Positions 1-8,120 of a stretch of 64,000 bases of DNA are shown here, in pieces; positions within the stretch are counted from its first letter, which is position 1, and every line of letters begins with the position of its first letter. A program made the translations under genes and the position numbers. Where the stretch lies: NCBI RefSeq assembly GCF_000622385.1, contig NZ_JASD01000008.1, positions 1,860,001 to 1,924,000 of the forward strand, read 5' to 3'. The stretch is from Sulfitobacter noctilucicola (GTDB taxonomy: Bacteria; Pseudomonadota; Alphaproteobacteria; Rhodobacterales; Rhodobacteraceae). The notes under the pieces were generated by a model, which worked only from the letters and a program-made list of their open reading frames with translations, did not search any database and was not told the DNA's origin.

Positions 1-888
1 ATCAAGGATTGAGGGCAGGGCGCTGATGGAGCTGACCGCTCCGTCCAGCTGCCGCCCGCCATGGTTCGATACAACAATGGCATCTGCACCGACATTGAGC
101 GCCATCTTGGCGTCTTCCGCGTCAAGAATCCCTTTCAGGATGACCTTACCGCCCCATTGTTCCTTGAGCTTGGCGATCTTGGCCCAGTCGAGCGTCAGAT
201 CGAACTGTTCCGCCGTCCATGCGCCCAGGCTGGATGCATCCGAAATGCCATCGACATGGCCCACGATGTTGCCGAATTCACGCCGCTTTGCCTGCAGCAT
301 CTCGATGCCCCATGTCCATTTGGTCATCAGGTTTGCAATTGTCTTTGGTGTCAGTTTGGGTGGGGCGGACAACCCGTTCTTGAGATCCTTGTGCCGCTGA
401 CCCAGAATTTGCAGATCAAGTGTGATGACAAGCGCCGAGCAATTGGCGTCCTTGGCGCGCTGGATCAGACGGCTGACATAATCGGCGTCCCGCATCGTAT
501 AGAGCTGAAACCAGAACGGAGCGTTTGTCGCCTCTGCCACATCTTCGATAGAGTTGATGGACATCGTGGAAAGGGTGAAGGGCACACCGAATTCTTTAGC
601 CGCTTTGGCTGCCTTTATTTCACCGTCCGCGTGTTGCATCCCTGTCAGCCCGACAGGGGCCAGTGCGACCGGCATCGCGACATCCTGACCAATCATCTGG
701 CTCTTCGTGCTGCGGCCGGACATATCGACGGCAACCCGCTGGCGCAGGCGCAGCTTGTCAAAGTCCGATGTGTTCTCGCGAAAGGTCTGCTCGGTCCAGC
801 TGCCGGATTCACAATAGTCGTAGAACATGCGGGGGACGCGACGCTCATAGATACGTTTCAGATCGCCGATGTTGGTGATGACGGGCAT
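1..888 (-). CDS. lldD: L-lactate dehydrogenase (FMN-dependent), 3' end cut by window
   Basis: FMN-dependent alpha-hydroxy-acid dehydrogenase of the LldD/glycolate oxidase family, which oxidises L-lactate to pyruvate at the membrane. The frame starts at the ATG on 886-888 (complement), preceded by a TGGAGG ribosome site, and reads MPVITNIGDLKRIYERR. The early MFYDYCESGSW stretch, the LAPVGLTGMQHADGE flavin region and the late VVSNHGGRQLDG motif holding the catalytic His-Gly-Gly-Arg are all visible. The C-terminus lies beyond base 1. The gene is divergent from the nitroreductase-like gene. An ATTGGT/ACCAAT inverted repeat sits just upstream. Glycolate or another 2-hydroxyacid cannot be excluded as substrate. 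Confidence 0.9.
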   Translation of the reverse strand, partial: MPVITNIGDLKRIYERRVPRMFYDYCESGSWTEQTFRENTSDFDKLRLRQRVAVDMSGRSTKSQMIGQDVAMPVALAPVGLTGMQHADGEIKAAKAAKEFGVPFTLSTMSINSIEDVAEATNAPFWFQLYTMRDADYVSRLIQRAKDANCSALVITLDLQILGQRHKDLKNGLSAPPKLTPKTIANLMTKWTWGIEMLQAKRREFGNIVGHVDGISDASSLGAWTAEQFDLTLDWAKIAKLKEQWGGKVILKGILDAEDAKMALNVGADAIVVSNHGGRQLDGAVSSISALPSILD

Positions 889-901
889 GAACAGCCTCCA
901 T

Positions 902-924
902 ATTGGTCACGTTTGCTTACCAAT
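902..924. promoter_or_regulatory. Candidate operator upstream of lldD
   Basis: Perfect 6-bp inverted repeat ATTGGT-N11-ACCAAT, 14 bp upstream of the lldD start. TTGGT/ACCAA half-sites resemble those of GntR/FadR-type lactate regulators, but the spacing is wider than the classical LldR site, so the regulator is not identified. Confidence 0.35.
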
Positions 925-960
925 CAGCGCGATTTGGGTCAATTCTATCTTTACTCTTGA

Positions 961-1009
961 TTGGTGCAATATCGTACTATAATGCATTTGGTGCAATATC
1001 GCACTAAAT
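961..1009 (+). promoter_or_regulatory. Tandem operator repeats with embedded TATAAT -10 box
   Basis: Two direct copies of TTGGTGCAATATCGYACTA start at 961 and 988, exactly 27 bp apart. Each copy is a quasi-palindrome (GTGCRATAT-YGCAC type). A perfect TATAAT -10 hexamer lies at 978-983, overlapping the end of the first copy. The site is just before the nitroreductase-like gene, which overlaps a MarR gene, so autoregulation by that MarR protein is the simplest reading (inferred). Confidence 0.6.
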
Positions 1010-1020
1010 GGAGATTCGAA

Positions 1021-2127
1021 ATGTCATTATCATGTAGAAAGGCGCTTTCCCTGATTGGCGGAGGTACTATTTTGGCCGCCGGGGCCTCTGCTGCCGGATT
1101 TCTTGCAACACGCACACCAGCCAAGGCGCAGGCCCCATGGGAGCTGGCAGGCAGCTACTCTGATCCGCGGAAGAATGCTCTGAGCTACGCCTTGCTGGCT
1201 CCGAATCCACATAATCTGCAACCTTGGCAGGTCGCGTTAGAGGGGGGTGACGCGCTCACATTGTCCCACGATGGTGTGCGAAACCTGCCGCATACTGATC
1301 CGGACGGACGCCAGATTAAGATTGGTATGGGCTGCTTTCTGGAACAGATGGTGATTGCGGCCAGCGCCGCAGGCTATGACGTTGATCTAACGCTCTTTCC
1401 TGAGGGACCAGCCGGCCCGATTGCACGTGCGGTCTTTGCCGAGGGCGCGCAAACGGATCCTTTAGCCGAACACATACTCGCACGCAGGTCTTGCAAGAAG
1501 CCCTTCACCGATCAGGCCGTTCCTGCCGCCCATGCAGAGGCCCTGCGGTCGCAGGTGGATGTCTATACCGACCCTGCCATGGTTGCGGCTATTCAGGAGT
1601 TGTCCTTTGACGCCTTTATGGTTGAGACACTGACACCAAGAACCATGAAAGAAAGCGTTGATCTCATGCGCATGGGCAAAGTGGAGATTAACGCGACGCC
1701 GGATGGCATCGACATGGGCGGTGCTTTTCTAGAGAGCCTGATGCTGACCGGAATGCTGAGCCGTGACGCACTGCTAGATCCCGACAATCCGGCGTTTTCG
1801 GGCGGTATCGACAGCTTCCGCGAGCTTATGCTTGCCACGCCTGCCTATGCTGTTCTGACAACGGCTGGAAATAACGCACTGGATCACATCGAGGCCGGGC
1901 GGCGCTGGCTGCGCCTTAATCTCACGACGACCGGAATGGGGCTTTCCTTGCACCCGATCAGTCAGGCCTTGCAGGAATACCCTGAAATGCAGGTACTATA
2001 CGCAAAGGCACATGAAATGCTTGCGCCTAAGGGGCACACGGTTCAAATGCTCGGTCGGCTGGGATATGGTCCGGAAATCCCGCGCACGCCGCGCTGGCCA
2101 CTGGAAGCGAAACTGGCACGTGCATGA
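1021..2127 (+). CDS. Tat-exported nitroreductase-family (Acg-like) protein
   Basis: Protein of about 368 residues resembling the nitroreductase / Acg-like FMN oxidoreductases. The N-terminus has a CRKALSLIGGG twin-arginine-like motif (RK variant), a hydrophobic Ala/Gly stretch and a likely cleavage after AKAQA, so export is expected. The flavin-binding start APNPHNLQPWQ matches the family's SxHNxQPW motif. The ATG at 1021 is chosen because GGAG lies at 1010-1013 and the signal peptide starts there; the frame is open further upstream, but that stretch is the operator. The stop overlaps the start of the MarR gene, so the two are co-transcribed. Substrate unknown. Confidence 0.75.
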   Translation: MSLSCRKALSLIGGGTILAAGASAAGFLATRTPAKAQAPWELAGSYSDPRKNALSYALLAPNPHNLQPWQVALEGGDALTLSHDGVRNLPHTDPDGRQIKIGMGCFLEQMVIAASAAGYDVDLTLFPEGPAGPIARAVFAEGAQTDPLAEHILARRSCKKPFTDQAVPAAHAEALRSQVDVYTDPAMVAAIQELSFDAFMVETLTPRTMKESVDLMRMGKVEINATPDGIDMGGAFLESLMLTGMLSRDALLDPDNPAFSGGIDSFRELMLATPAYAVLTTAGNNALDHIEAGRRWLRLNLTTTGMGLSLHPISQALQEYPEMQVLYAKAHEMLAPKGHTVQMLGRLGYGPEIPRTPRWPLEAKLARA

Positions 2128-2572
2128 CAATGACCCCCGTCCGATTTTTGAGGTGTTTAAAGAAATCGGAATTATTGAACAACTGACCCGCGCAAGATTG
2201 GAGGCGCGGTTGCCGGACGGGCTGATCGCGCCGCATTTTGCGGTACTGAACCACCTGATCAATCGGGGTGACGGTGCAGTGCCAATTGACATGGCACGCG
2301 CGTTTCAGGTGCCCAAGACCTCGATGACACATACACTCAAGGGTCTGGCGGCAAAGGGGTATGTGGCGCTGAAAGAGAACCCTCAGGACGGGCGGTCGAA
2401 AACCGTGTGGCTGACGGACAAAGGACGTTCCCTGCAATCGCAGATGATTGCGCAAATGGCCGCGACTTCTTCCGATCTTTTTAAAGCGGTGCCACCCGAG
2501 GAAATCGCGGCGGTACTACCGGTCCTGATAAGGCTCCGTCAGCATCTCGATTCCGCGCGGGATGCTCCTTAG
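2120..2572 (+). CDS. MarR-family transcriptional regulator
   Basis: About 150 residues. A winged-helix MarR domain is visible: [15 protein letters not shown], then [19 protein letters not shown] as recognition helix, then the wing [21 protein letters not shown] at 2120 overlapping the upstream stop (2125-2127) is the most economical start; no internal Met is better placed. It is translationally coupled to the nitroreductase-like gene and probably represses their common promoter through the tandem repeats at 961-1009. Its stop overlaps the trpA stop on the other strand by four bases (TTAG). The ligand cannot be read from sequence. Confidence 0.85.
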   Translation: MHDNDPRPIFEVFKEIGIIEQLTRARLEARLPDGLIAPHFAVLNHLINRGDGAVPIDMARAFQVPKTSMTHTLKGLAAKGYVALKENPQDGRSKTVWLTDKGRSLQSQMIAQMAATSSDLFKAVPPEEIAAVLPVLIRLRQHLDSARDAP

Positions 2573-3360
2573 GCGGCGTGCGCGCCATCTGATAGGGATT
2601 TTACGAAGCTGAGCACATCGGCCACGCTGTCACCTGCAGCGATCCGCGATACAATTGCCGACCCGACCACAACGCCGTCTGCAACCTCGGCAATCGCCTG
2701 TGACTTGGCCGGTGTGTTTACGCCAAAGCCTACGATAACCGGCAGACCGCTTGCTTCGCGGATGCGGATAACTTCCGGTGCTACATCGCCTGCGTCTGCT
2801 TCAGCCGAACCCGTAATGCCGGTGATAGAGACATAATAGACAAAGCCCGAGGTGTTCTGCGCCACACGTGGCAGACGTTTGTCGTCGGTTGTAGGTGTCG
2901 CCAAGCGGATAAAGTTCAATCCGGCCTCTTGTGCAGGCAGACACAACTCGCTGTCTTCTTCGGGCGGCAGATCGACAATAATCAAACCATCAATGCCGGC
3001 CGCCTTGGCAGCTTTGAGAAAGGCATCGACACCCATCGAGTAGATCGGATTGTAATAGCCCATTAGCACGATTGGCGTCGTATCATCTTCCTTGCGGAAC
3101 GTTGCGGCCATCTCAAGCGTTTTCTTCAAAGTCATGCCACCATCAAGCGCACGCTGTCCTGCCAGCTGGATCGTAGGGCCATCTGCCATGGGATCGGTAA
3201 AGGGCAGACCCAATTCGATCACGTCCACACCCGCCGCTGGCAGACCGCGCATGATCTCAAGCGATGTGGCAACATCGGGATCGCCAGCCATGATATAGGA
3301 AACGAACGCTTTCTTTCCCTGTGCTTTCAGGTCAGCAAACTTGGCATCGATACGGGTCAT
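2569..3360 (-). CDS. trpA: Tryptophan synthase alpha subunit
   Basis: TrpA cleaves indole-3-glycerol phosphate to indole and glyceraldehyde-3-phosphate and passes indole to TrpB. The 263-residue protein has the normal family length. The catalytic glutamate is in [12 protein letters not shown] and the aspartate in the following MADGPTIQ segment; the phosphate-binding [13 protein letters not shown] and GSAIVS regions are also present. The ATG at 3360 begins [11 protein letters not shown]; the frame is open for 11 more codons, but those do not resemble TrpA. trpB is not adjacent here. Convergent with the MarR gene, sharing four bases at the stops. Confidence 0.96.
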   Translation of the reverse strand: MTRIDAKFADLKAQGKKAFVSYIMAGDPDVATSLEIMRGLPAAGVDVIELGLPFTDPMADGPTIQLAGQRALDGGMTLKKTLEMAATFRKEDDTTPIVLMGYYNPIYSMGVDAFLKAAKAAGIDGLIIVDLPPEEDSELCLPAQEAGLNFIRLATPTTDDKRLPRVAQNTSGFVYYVSITGITGSAEADAGDVAPEVIRIREASGLPVIVGFGVNTPAKSQAIAEVADGVVVGSAIVSRIAAGDSVADVLSFVKSLSDGAHAA

Positions 3361-3576
3361 GTCATGGCCTTTTCTTCGGGTTTCCCTAGCCAATGCCGAA
3401 CCTCGCGCCGGAAATCAATGTGTGACGGGTGCCGCAGAGGGGGGAATTTTCAAAAATTGGAAGGTGAAAATCATCTTTTCTGTTGTTGGCACCGCCTGAG
3501 AGCCCTTCATCCCCTTGCACCGCACCCTTCGCCGCCATAGGAGAACGCAAATTCTGATGTCGGAAGGATCAAGATT

Positions 3577-4674
3577 ATGGGTTTTAAAATGGGTATCGTG
3601 GGTCTGCCGAATGTCGGTAAATCGACCCTCTTCAATGCATTGACCCGCACCGCAGCCGCTCAGGCAGCCAACTTTCCCTTCTGTACGATTGAGCCCAACG
3701 TGGGCGAGGTCGCGGTTCCTGATAGCCGGCTGGATAAACTGGCGGCCATCGCGCAATCGAAATCGATCATTCCGACACGGATGACTTTTGTCGATATTGC
3801 CGGATTGGTGAAAGGTGCCTCAAAGGGTGAAGGTCTTGGCAACCAGTTCCTTGCCAACATCCGCGAGGTAGACGCGATTGCCCACGTGCTGCGCTGCTTT
3901 GAAGATGGTGACGTCACCCACGTCGAAGGTCGGGTTGATCCGGTTGCGGATGCTGAAACCATCGACACAGAGTTGATGCTGGCTGATCTGGAAAGCATCG
4001 AAAAGCGCCGCGCCGGATTGGTGCGCAAAATCAAAGGCAACGACAAGGAAGCAGTGCAGCAGGACCGTTTGCTGGCGATGGCACAGGATGCCATTGAGGC
4101 AGGAAAACCCGCACGCGTCGTTGAGGTGGATGAAGACGACGCCCGCGCATGGCGGATGTTACAGCTTTTGACCACCAAACCAGTGCTTTATGTCTGCAAT
4201 GTCGGGGAATCCGAAGCATCTGAGGGCAATGCATTCTCCGCCGCTGTCGCCGAAATGGCGGCGTCTCAGGGGAATGCACATGTCATTATCTCTGCACAGA
4301 TCGAGGAAGAGATCAGCCAGCTCGAAGCTGAAGAAGCCGAGATGTTCCTTGACGAAATGGGATTGAAGGAAGCGGGCCTCGATCGGTTGATCCGGGCAGG
4401 CTACGAGCTCCTGCATCTTGAGACATATTTCACTGTGGGGCCGAAAGAGGCACGTGCCTGGACGATCAGGACAGGCACATCCGCACCAAAGGCGGCGGGT
4501 GTTATTCACGGTGATTTTGAGAAAGGCTTCATTCGCGCCGAAACGATTGCCTATGAGGACTTCATCACTTTGGGCGGCGAGGGTCCTGCGAAAGAAGCGG
4601 GCAAGATGCGTGCGGAAGGGAAGGGGTATACCGTCAAGGACGGCGATGTCCTGCACTTCCTGTTTAATACCTAA
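3577..4674 (+). CDS. ychF: Redox-regulated ATPase/GTP-binding protein YchF
   Basis: Obg-family P-loop NTPase YchF (OLA1 orthologue), which prefers ATP and associates with ribosomes. The 365-residue length is typical. G1 is GLPNVGKST near residue 10, switch/G3 is [19 protein letters not shown], and the C-terminal TGS-like domain includes [17 protein letters not shown] and [13 protein letters not shown]. An AAGGA site precedes the ATG at suitable spacing. A strong hairpin follows the gene. Confidence 0.97.
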   Translation: MGFKMGIVGLPNVGKSTLFNALTRTAAAQAANFPFCTIEPNVGEVAVPDSRLDKLAAIAQSKSIIPTRMTFVDIAGLVKGASKGEGLGNQFLANIREVDAIAHVLRCFEDGDVTHVEGRVDPVADAETIDTELMLADLESIEKRRAGLVRKIKGNDKEAVQQDRLLAMAQDAIEAGKPARVVEVDEDDARAWRMLQLLTTKPVLYVCNVGESEASEGNAFSAAVAEMAASQGNAHVIISAQIEEEISQLEAEEAEMFLDEMGLKEAGLDRLIRAGYELLHLETYFTVGPKEARAWTIRTGTSAPKAAGVIHGDFEKGFIRAETIAYEDFITLGGEGPAKEAGKMRAEGKGYTVKDGDVLHFLFNT

Positions 4675-4717
4675 CGCCGCTTGGGCAGTGCCCGCAAATT
4701 TACGGTAACCGAAAAAA

Positions 4718-4750
4718 GAAAGGCCCGGTCGAATGACCGGGCCTTCTTTA
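4718..4750. terminator. Bidirectional rho-independent terminator
   Basis: AAGGCCCGGTC, a GAAT loop and GACCGGGCCTT form an 11-bp perfect stem, with an A-rich stretch on one side and CTTTA on the other. It lies between the convergent ychF and the small exported-protein gene and can serve both. Confidence 0.85.
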
Positions 4751-4765
4751 GAATATTAGCCTGTA

Positions 4766-5062
4766 TTAGCGGCTGTCGTTGCCTGGGCCGTAGCCACCGT
4801 AGGGGTAGCTCTCGCCCACGGATGTGATGTCGCTACGTGTGGAGAACGTCACATCTGGTGTTTTGTTCTCGTCCGCTGTTGTGTACTGCTGGTCGGCACC
4901 ACGCTGGGCGCGCTCCAGATTGTTCTTTTCTACGCCATCAGAATAAACGCGCTCGGCAGTTTCGGATGTGTCGAGCATCAGGTCGTTGTAACGATCTGAG
5001 TTCTCTGCGAATGCGGCTGTGCTGATCAAAGTTGCGGCGGCTGCTGTGATGAAAAGTTTCAT
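4766..5062 (-). CDS. Small exported protein, unknown function
   Basis: 98-residue protein with a clear Sec signal peptide (MKLFITAAAATLISTAAFA, cleavage before ENSDR). The mature part of about 79 residues is polar and acidic, has no cysteine, and ends in a Tyr/Gly-rich tail (YPYGGYGPGNDSR). A GGAAGAAAC ribosome site precedes the ATG. It stands alone between a terminator and a gene-free stretch. I do not recognise a family; periplasmic or surface location is inferred. Confidence 0.75.
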   Translation of the reverse strand: MKLFITAAAATLISTAAFAENSDRYNDLMLDTSETAERVYSDGVEKNNLERAQRGADQQYTTADENKTPDVTFSTRSDITSVGESYPYGGYGPGNDSR

Positions 5063-5490
5063 TGTTTCTTCCTTACTCTTAGTTCATTTGCGTGCCGAGC
5101 CTCGTGCTCGTCTCGCTGTCTGGTGTTCCAACTCCACGACGGCGAAAAAGGTTTCCAATGATTTTCGTTTTTTGTTGTGGATTTCGATGTTGATAGGTCG
5201 GGAGACTTTGCGGCGCCTGTGAAAAGTCTCTCGTTTTCAGTCGGTTGGAGGGTGGCTTGAGGCCGCCCCCACTTAATTTCACAGGTGGTCACAGACATGT
5301 GAGCGCCAATTTTCAATTGCCGCGAATGCCTCGAACGCTGAAATTAGGTTGATCTTGGATGCTCGAAAAACGCCGGGGTCCGTTGAAATCCAGCCGCTGG
5401 AACGCCTTCTCAAGAAGGGATCTACTCTTGTCTGATCCCTTTCACTGTCACACACCAACTGCTTTTTTTCAAAAGTAGGCGGTTTTGCCC
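5063..5490. other. Gene-free stretch upstream of tRNA-Ser
   Basis: About 430 bases. No frame here has both a convincing start and protein-like composition; the open frames are short. It should hold the promoter of the small exported protein and, at its end, that of the tRNA. Confidence 0.5.
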
Positions 5491-5520
5491 TTGTTCAGAT
5501 GCAAAGCGCCCTTGTATAGC
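5491..5520 (+). promoter_or_regulatory. Candidate tRNA promoter
   Basis: TTGTTC (5491-5496) and TATAGC (5515-5520) are separated by 18 bp, and the tRNA begins 8 bases downstream. The arrangement fits a sigma-70 promoter for the tRNA gene. Confidence 0.4.
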
Positions 5521-5527
5521 GGTCAAC

Positions 5528-5617
5528 GGAGACGTGGCCGAGTGGTCGAAGGCGCTCCCCTGCTAAGGGAGTAGGCCCGGAAGGGTCTCGAGGGTTCGAA
5601 TCCCTTCGTCTCCGCCA
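5528..5617 (+). tRNA. tRNA-Ser (anticodon GCT)
   Basis: A 90-base cloverleaf with the encoded CCA at 5615-5617. Acceptor stem GGAGACG pairs with CGTCTCC. The anticodon stem CTCCC/GGGAG encloses the loop CTGCTAA with anticodon GCT at 5562-5564. The T-arm GGTTCGAATCC is canonical, and a long variable arm, as in class II tRNA-Ser, is present. It reads AGC/AGU codons. Confidence 0.97.
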
Positions 5618-5684
5618 CCATTAAATATCGCACGGTTTGATCTGGTCGCCTTTGGCGGACTTTTCTCTTTGTATGGGTGGGTTT

Positions 5685-5732
5685 TGTCTGACGTCAGCGC
5701 CTATTTGGATCCATAGGCGCTGACGTCAGACA
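5685..5732. repeat. Perfect 20-bp inverted repeat beside tRNA-Ser
   Basis: Left arm 5685-5704 and right arm 5713-5732 are perfectly complementary over 20 bp with an 8-base loop. Each arm contains the self-palindrome TGACGTCA. There is no T-run after it, so a simple terminator is unlikely. It directly abuts a degraded IS3-type transposase reading frame and lies 68 bases after the tRNA end. Confidence 0.85.
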
Positions 5733-5820
5733 GCCGTATCTGCGGCACAAACTGGCGCTCGCACGCCCCGATCAGGTCTGGACGACATTCATTGACTACA
5801 TCCCTAGTGCCGAGGGTTCG
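5731..5820 (+). mobile_element. Remnant of IS3-family transposase
   Basis: Read from 5731 in frame, the sequence gives LARPDQVWTTFIDYIPSAEG. This resembles the start of the IS3 integrase core (typically RPNQVWxTDITYIPMAEG), including the region of the first DDE aspartate, with an apparent shift around it. Only about 30 codons remain, without start, terminal repeats or the rest of the domain. A decayed insertion is inferred. Confidence 0.5.
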
Positions 5821-6029
5821 TCTACCCGCCGGCGCGTTAACCTCTTTAAATCGTTCACAGCCAGAGCGATGGTGCTGATGATCTGCGGTGCATTAAGTGC
5901 AAAAAGCCTGTAATGCCTTTCTCTTTCCGCCACCATCAATCCCCAAAGCCATTCTTCTGGTAATATTGGCAGATATCCGGCTAAAAGGTGCCAGCGCTGA
6001 ACATCCAAACAACACAGAGCACCAAATTT
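5821..6029. other. Intergenic stretch after the IS scrap
   Basis: About 200 bases. A 70-codon frame on the minus strand crosses it but has no ribosome site and no recognisable family. Probably non-coding or decayed sequence carrying the promoter of the next gene. Confidence 0.35.
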
Positions 6030-7091
6030 ATGCGTAAATGCCTCATCTTACAGTTCGAGCCACGTCATGAAGAGGTAATCCCTTCATTGATCGCAGCATG
6101 CAACGGGGCTGGCTATAAACCTACTGTACTGCTCAATCGCCGTATCCGCCGCATCCGGGGTGATGTCTTTGAACAGGTGCGCGGCGGAGACGCAGATATT
6201 CAGTACACCTCCTTGTCCACAGATGAGAATATGGATTGGGATAGCCTGCTGGCAGATGTCGACTTTGTGTTTTTGAACACACTTAATCGCGTGCGGGTAG
6301 CGGAGTGGGCGAGCCGTTGCGGCAAACCTGTGATCGCGATGATCCATAACGTCGATCAGTTTATCAAGACACCCGAATGTATCGGCCTGCTAGACCGGCC
6401 CGACTTTGCTTTCATGACACTTGCCCCTCACGTGACAGCAGAGATGAACGCCCAGACGGATGCCAAATATGTCGATAAGCTTGGTCTTCTGACGTATTGC
6501 GTTCTGGCCGATACCCCGGTGGCTTACAACGTTGAAGAGATGCGCAAGATTGTTGTGCCAGGCAATCTTTCTTTGCGCTCCCGCAATTATGCGGCCTTGA
6601 TCGAGACGCTTTCCGCTCATCCCGACAAATGGCAAAATCTGAAATTTGAGTTTCCATCTAGCGGCGTGGACAGAGCAGAGGTTGTTTCAGTGATCTCACA
6701 ACATGGGCTGGAGAAAAGGATTAACGTTCTGCCGCTAGGGGATCAGCCGGAAATTCCTCATTCGGAAGTGTTCGAAAGCTTCCGCTCCGCAACCATTTTC
6801 CATCCGCTTATTGCGGAAGGGTTCGCACAGTATCAGCGCATCAAAATCACATCGACAGCATCAATGTCTGTAGGGTTCGGAGTGCCGATGATCATGGATC
6901 GATATTCTGAGGCCTGTTACCGCTTTCCAATGCTGGTATCTGACAACACCGTGCAGGCAACGCTTGACCGCCTGTCCGGGGTTGAGGACGAAGAGCTTGT
7001 CGAAATACACAGCGCGCTGGCTGCCTACCGGAGCCGGATGATGAAACGTTCGGCTGAAGAACTCGCCCGACTGATCGGGCGAGTTGTCTGA
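6030..7091 (+). CDS. Glycosyltransferase-like protein of a polysaccharide locus
   Basis: 353 residues. The start MRKCLILQFEPRHEEVIPS at 6030 has weak ribosome-site support; the frame is open 14 codons further up. Alternating hydrophobic strands and loops (VFLNTLNRV, VIAMIHNVDQF, INVLPLGDQPEIPH, ATIFHPLIAEGF) and a late SVGFGVPMIMDRYS segment resemble the two Rossmann-like halves of GT-B glycosyltransferases, but no family signature is certain. Its neighbours are gmd and two sugar/sulfate-transfer fusions, so a role in surface glycan assembly is inferred. Convergent with gmd, with a 6-base gap. Confidence 0.6.
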   Translation: MRKCLILQFEPRHEEVIPSLIAACNGAGYKPTVLLNRRIRRIRGDVFEQVRGGDADIQYTSLSTDENMDWDSLLADVDFVFLNTLNRVRVAEWASRCGKPVIAMIHNVDQFIKTPECIGLLDRPDFAFMTLAPHVTAEMNAQTDAKYVDKLGLLTYCVLADTPVAYNVEEMRKIVVPGNLSLRSRNYAALIETLSAHPDKWQNLKFEFPSSGVDRAEVVSVISQHGLEKRINVLPLGDQPEIPHSEVFESFRSATIFHPLIAEGFAQYQRIKITSTASMSVGFGVPMIMDRYSEACYRFPMLVSDNTVQATLDRLSGVEDEELVEIHSALAAYRSRMMKRSAEELARLIGRVV

Positions 7092-7097
7092 ACGCTC

Positions 7098-8120
7098 TTA
7101 ACTGGCCGCTTTGGCGTCATCGTAGTCAGATTTTGCCATCATAGCTGCCAGTTCTTCGATGGAAGTCTGTGCTTTCCAGCCAAGCGCTTTTTCGGCCTTG
7201 CTGGCATCACCAATCAAAAGGCTGACCTCTGCGGGGCGATAGAACTTCGGGTTGATCCTTATGATCTGATTGCCTGTTTTTTTGTCCGTGGCCGTTTCTT
7301 TCTCGGCCTCGCCGTCCCACTCCAGTTCAATGTCCAACGCTTGTGCTGCAAAGTTTACGAAGTCTCGGATTGATGTCGTCACGCCTGTGGCCAGTACATA
7401 ATCGTCAGCCACGTCCTGTTGCAACATGCGCCACATGCCCTCTACATAATCACGAGCAAACCCCCAATCACGCTTGGCGTCCATATTGCCCAGCTCGATT
7501 GCGTTGCAGTTTCCATTCGCGATCTGAGCTAGTCCAAGAGTGATCTTGCGGGTCACGAACTCAGGGCCTCGCAGGGGGCTTTCATGGTTAAACAAAATTC
7601 CCGAAGATCCGTGAAGATCAAAGCTCTCGCGATAGTTCATGGTCATGTAGTGGCCGAAAGTCTTGGCCACCCCATAGGGAGAACGGGGATGGAATGCTGT
7701 CATTTCCGATTGCGGGATGTCACGTACACGGCCGAACATCTCTGACGTTGAGGCCTGATAGAACCGTGCTTCGGGGCAATAGGTGCGGATAGCGTCAAGA
7801 AGCCTGACAACGCCCATGGCATTTACATCGGAAGTATAGATAGGCTGGTCCCAAGATGACCCGACAAAGCTTTGTGCCGCAAGATTATAGATCTCGTCGT
7901 ATTTCCCTTCGCGGATGATACGGGTAACGCTATTGGCATCGCTCAGCTCGACCGTGATGATTTCAACTTTGTCAGCGACACCGATGCGCCGCAGGCGGTC
8001 CAGTTCGTCCAGCGAATTGCGTCTGATCGTGCCTGTGACATGGTACCCTTTGGACAAAAGCAATTCAGAAAGATACGCGCCATCCTGACCCGCAATTCCT
8101 GTAATCAATGCTCTTTTCAT
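7098..8120 (-). CDS. gmd: GDP-mannose 4,6-dehydratase
   Basis: SDR-family enzyme converting GDP-mannose to GDP-4-keto-6-deoxy-mannose, precursor of fucose/rhamnose-type deoxysugars. It begins MKRALITGIAGQDGAYLSEL (Rossmann GxxGxxG) at 8120. The STSEMFG segment holds the catalytic Thr/Glu, and SPYGVAKTFGHYM gives the YxxxK pair. NHESPLRGPEFVTRK and GNMDAKRDWGFARDYVEGMW are diagnostic of Gmd. 340 residues, family-typical. Its ATG overlaps the stop of the upstream gene (ATGA), so the two are translationally coupled. No GDP-fucose synthase lies next to it. Confidence 0.95.
   Translation of the reverse strand: MKRALITGIAGQDGAYLSELLLSKGYHVTGTIRRNSLDELDRLRRIGVADKVEIITVELSDANSVTRIIREGKYDEIYNLAAQSFVGSSWDQPIYTSDVNAMGVVRLLDAIRTYCPEARFYQASTSEMFGRVRDIPQSEMTAFHPRSPYGVAKTFGHYMTMNYRESFDLHGSSGILFNHESPLRGPEFVTRKITLGLAQIANGNCNAIELGNMDAKRDWGFARDYVEGMWRMLQQDVADDYVLATGVTTSIRDFVNFAAQALDIELEWDGEAEKETATDKKTGNQIIRINPKFYRPAEVSLLIGDASKAEKALGWKAQTSIEELAAMMAKSDYDDAKAAS

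Noticed and set aside
61-960. 299-codon plus-strand frame over the lldD region
   Set aside because: Antisense shadow of lldD; Cys/His/Arg-rich composition and no ribosome site.
5796-6008. 70-codon minus-strand frame upstream of the GT-like gene
   Set aside because: No start signal and no family; it overlaps the IS3 remnant and is likely chance.
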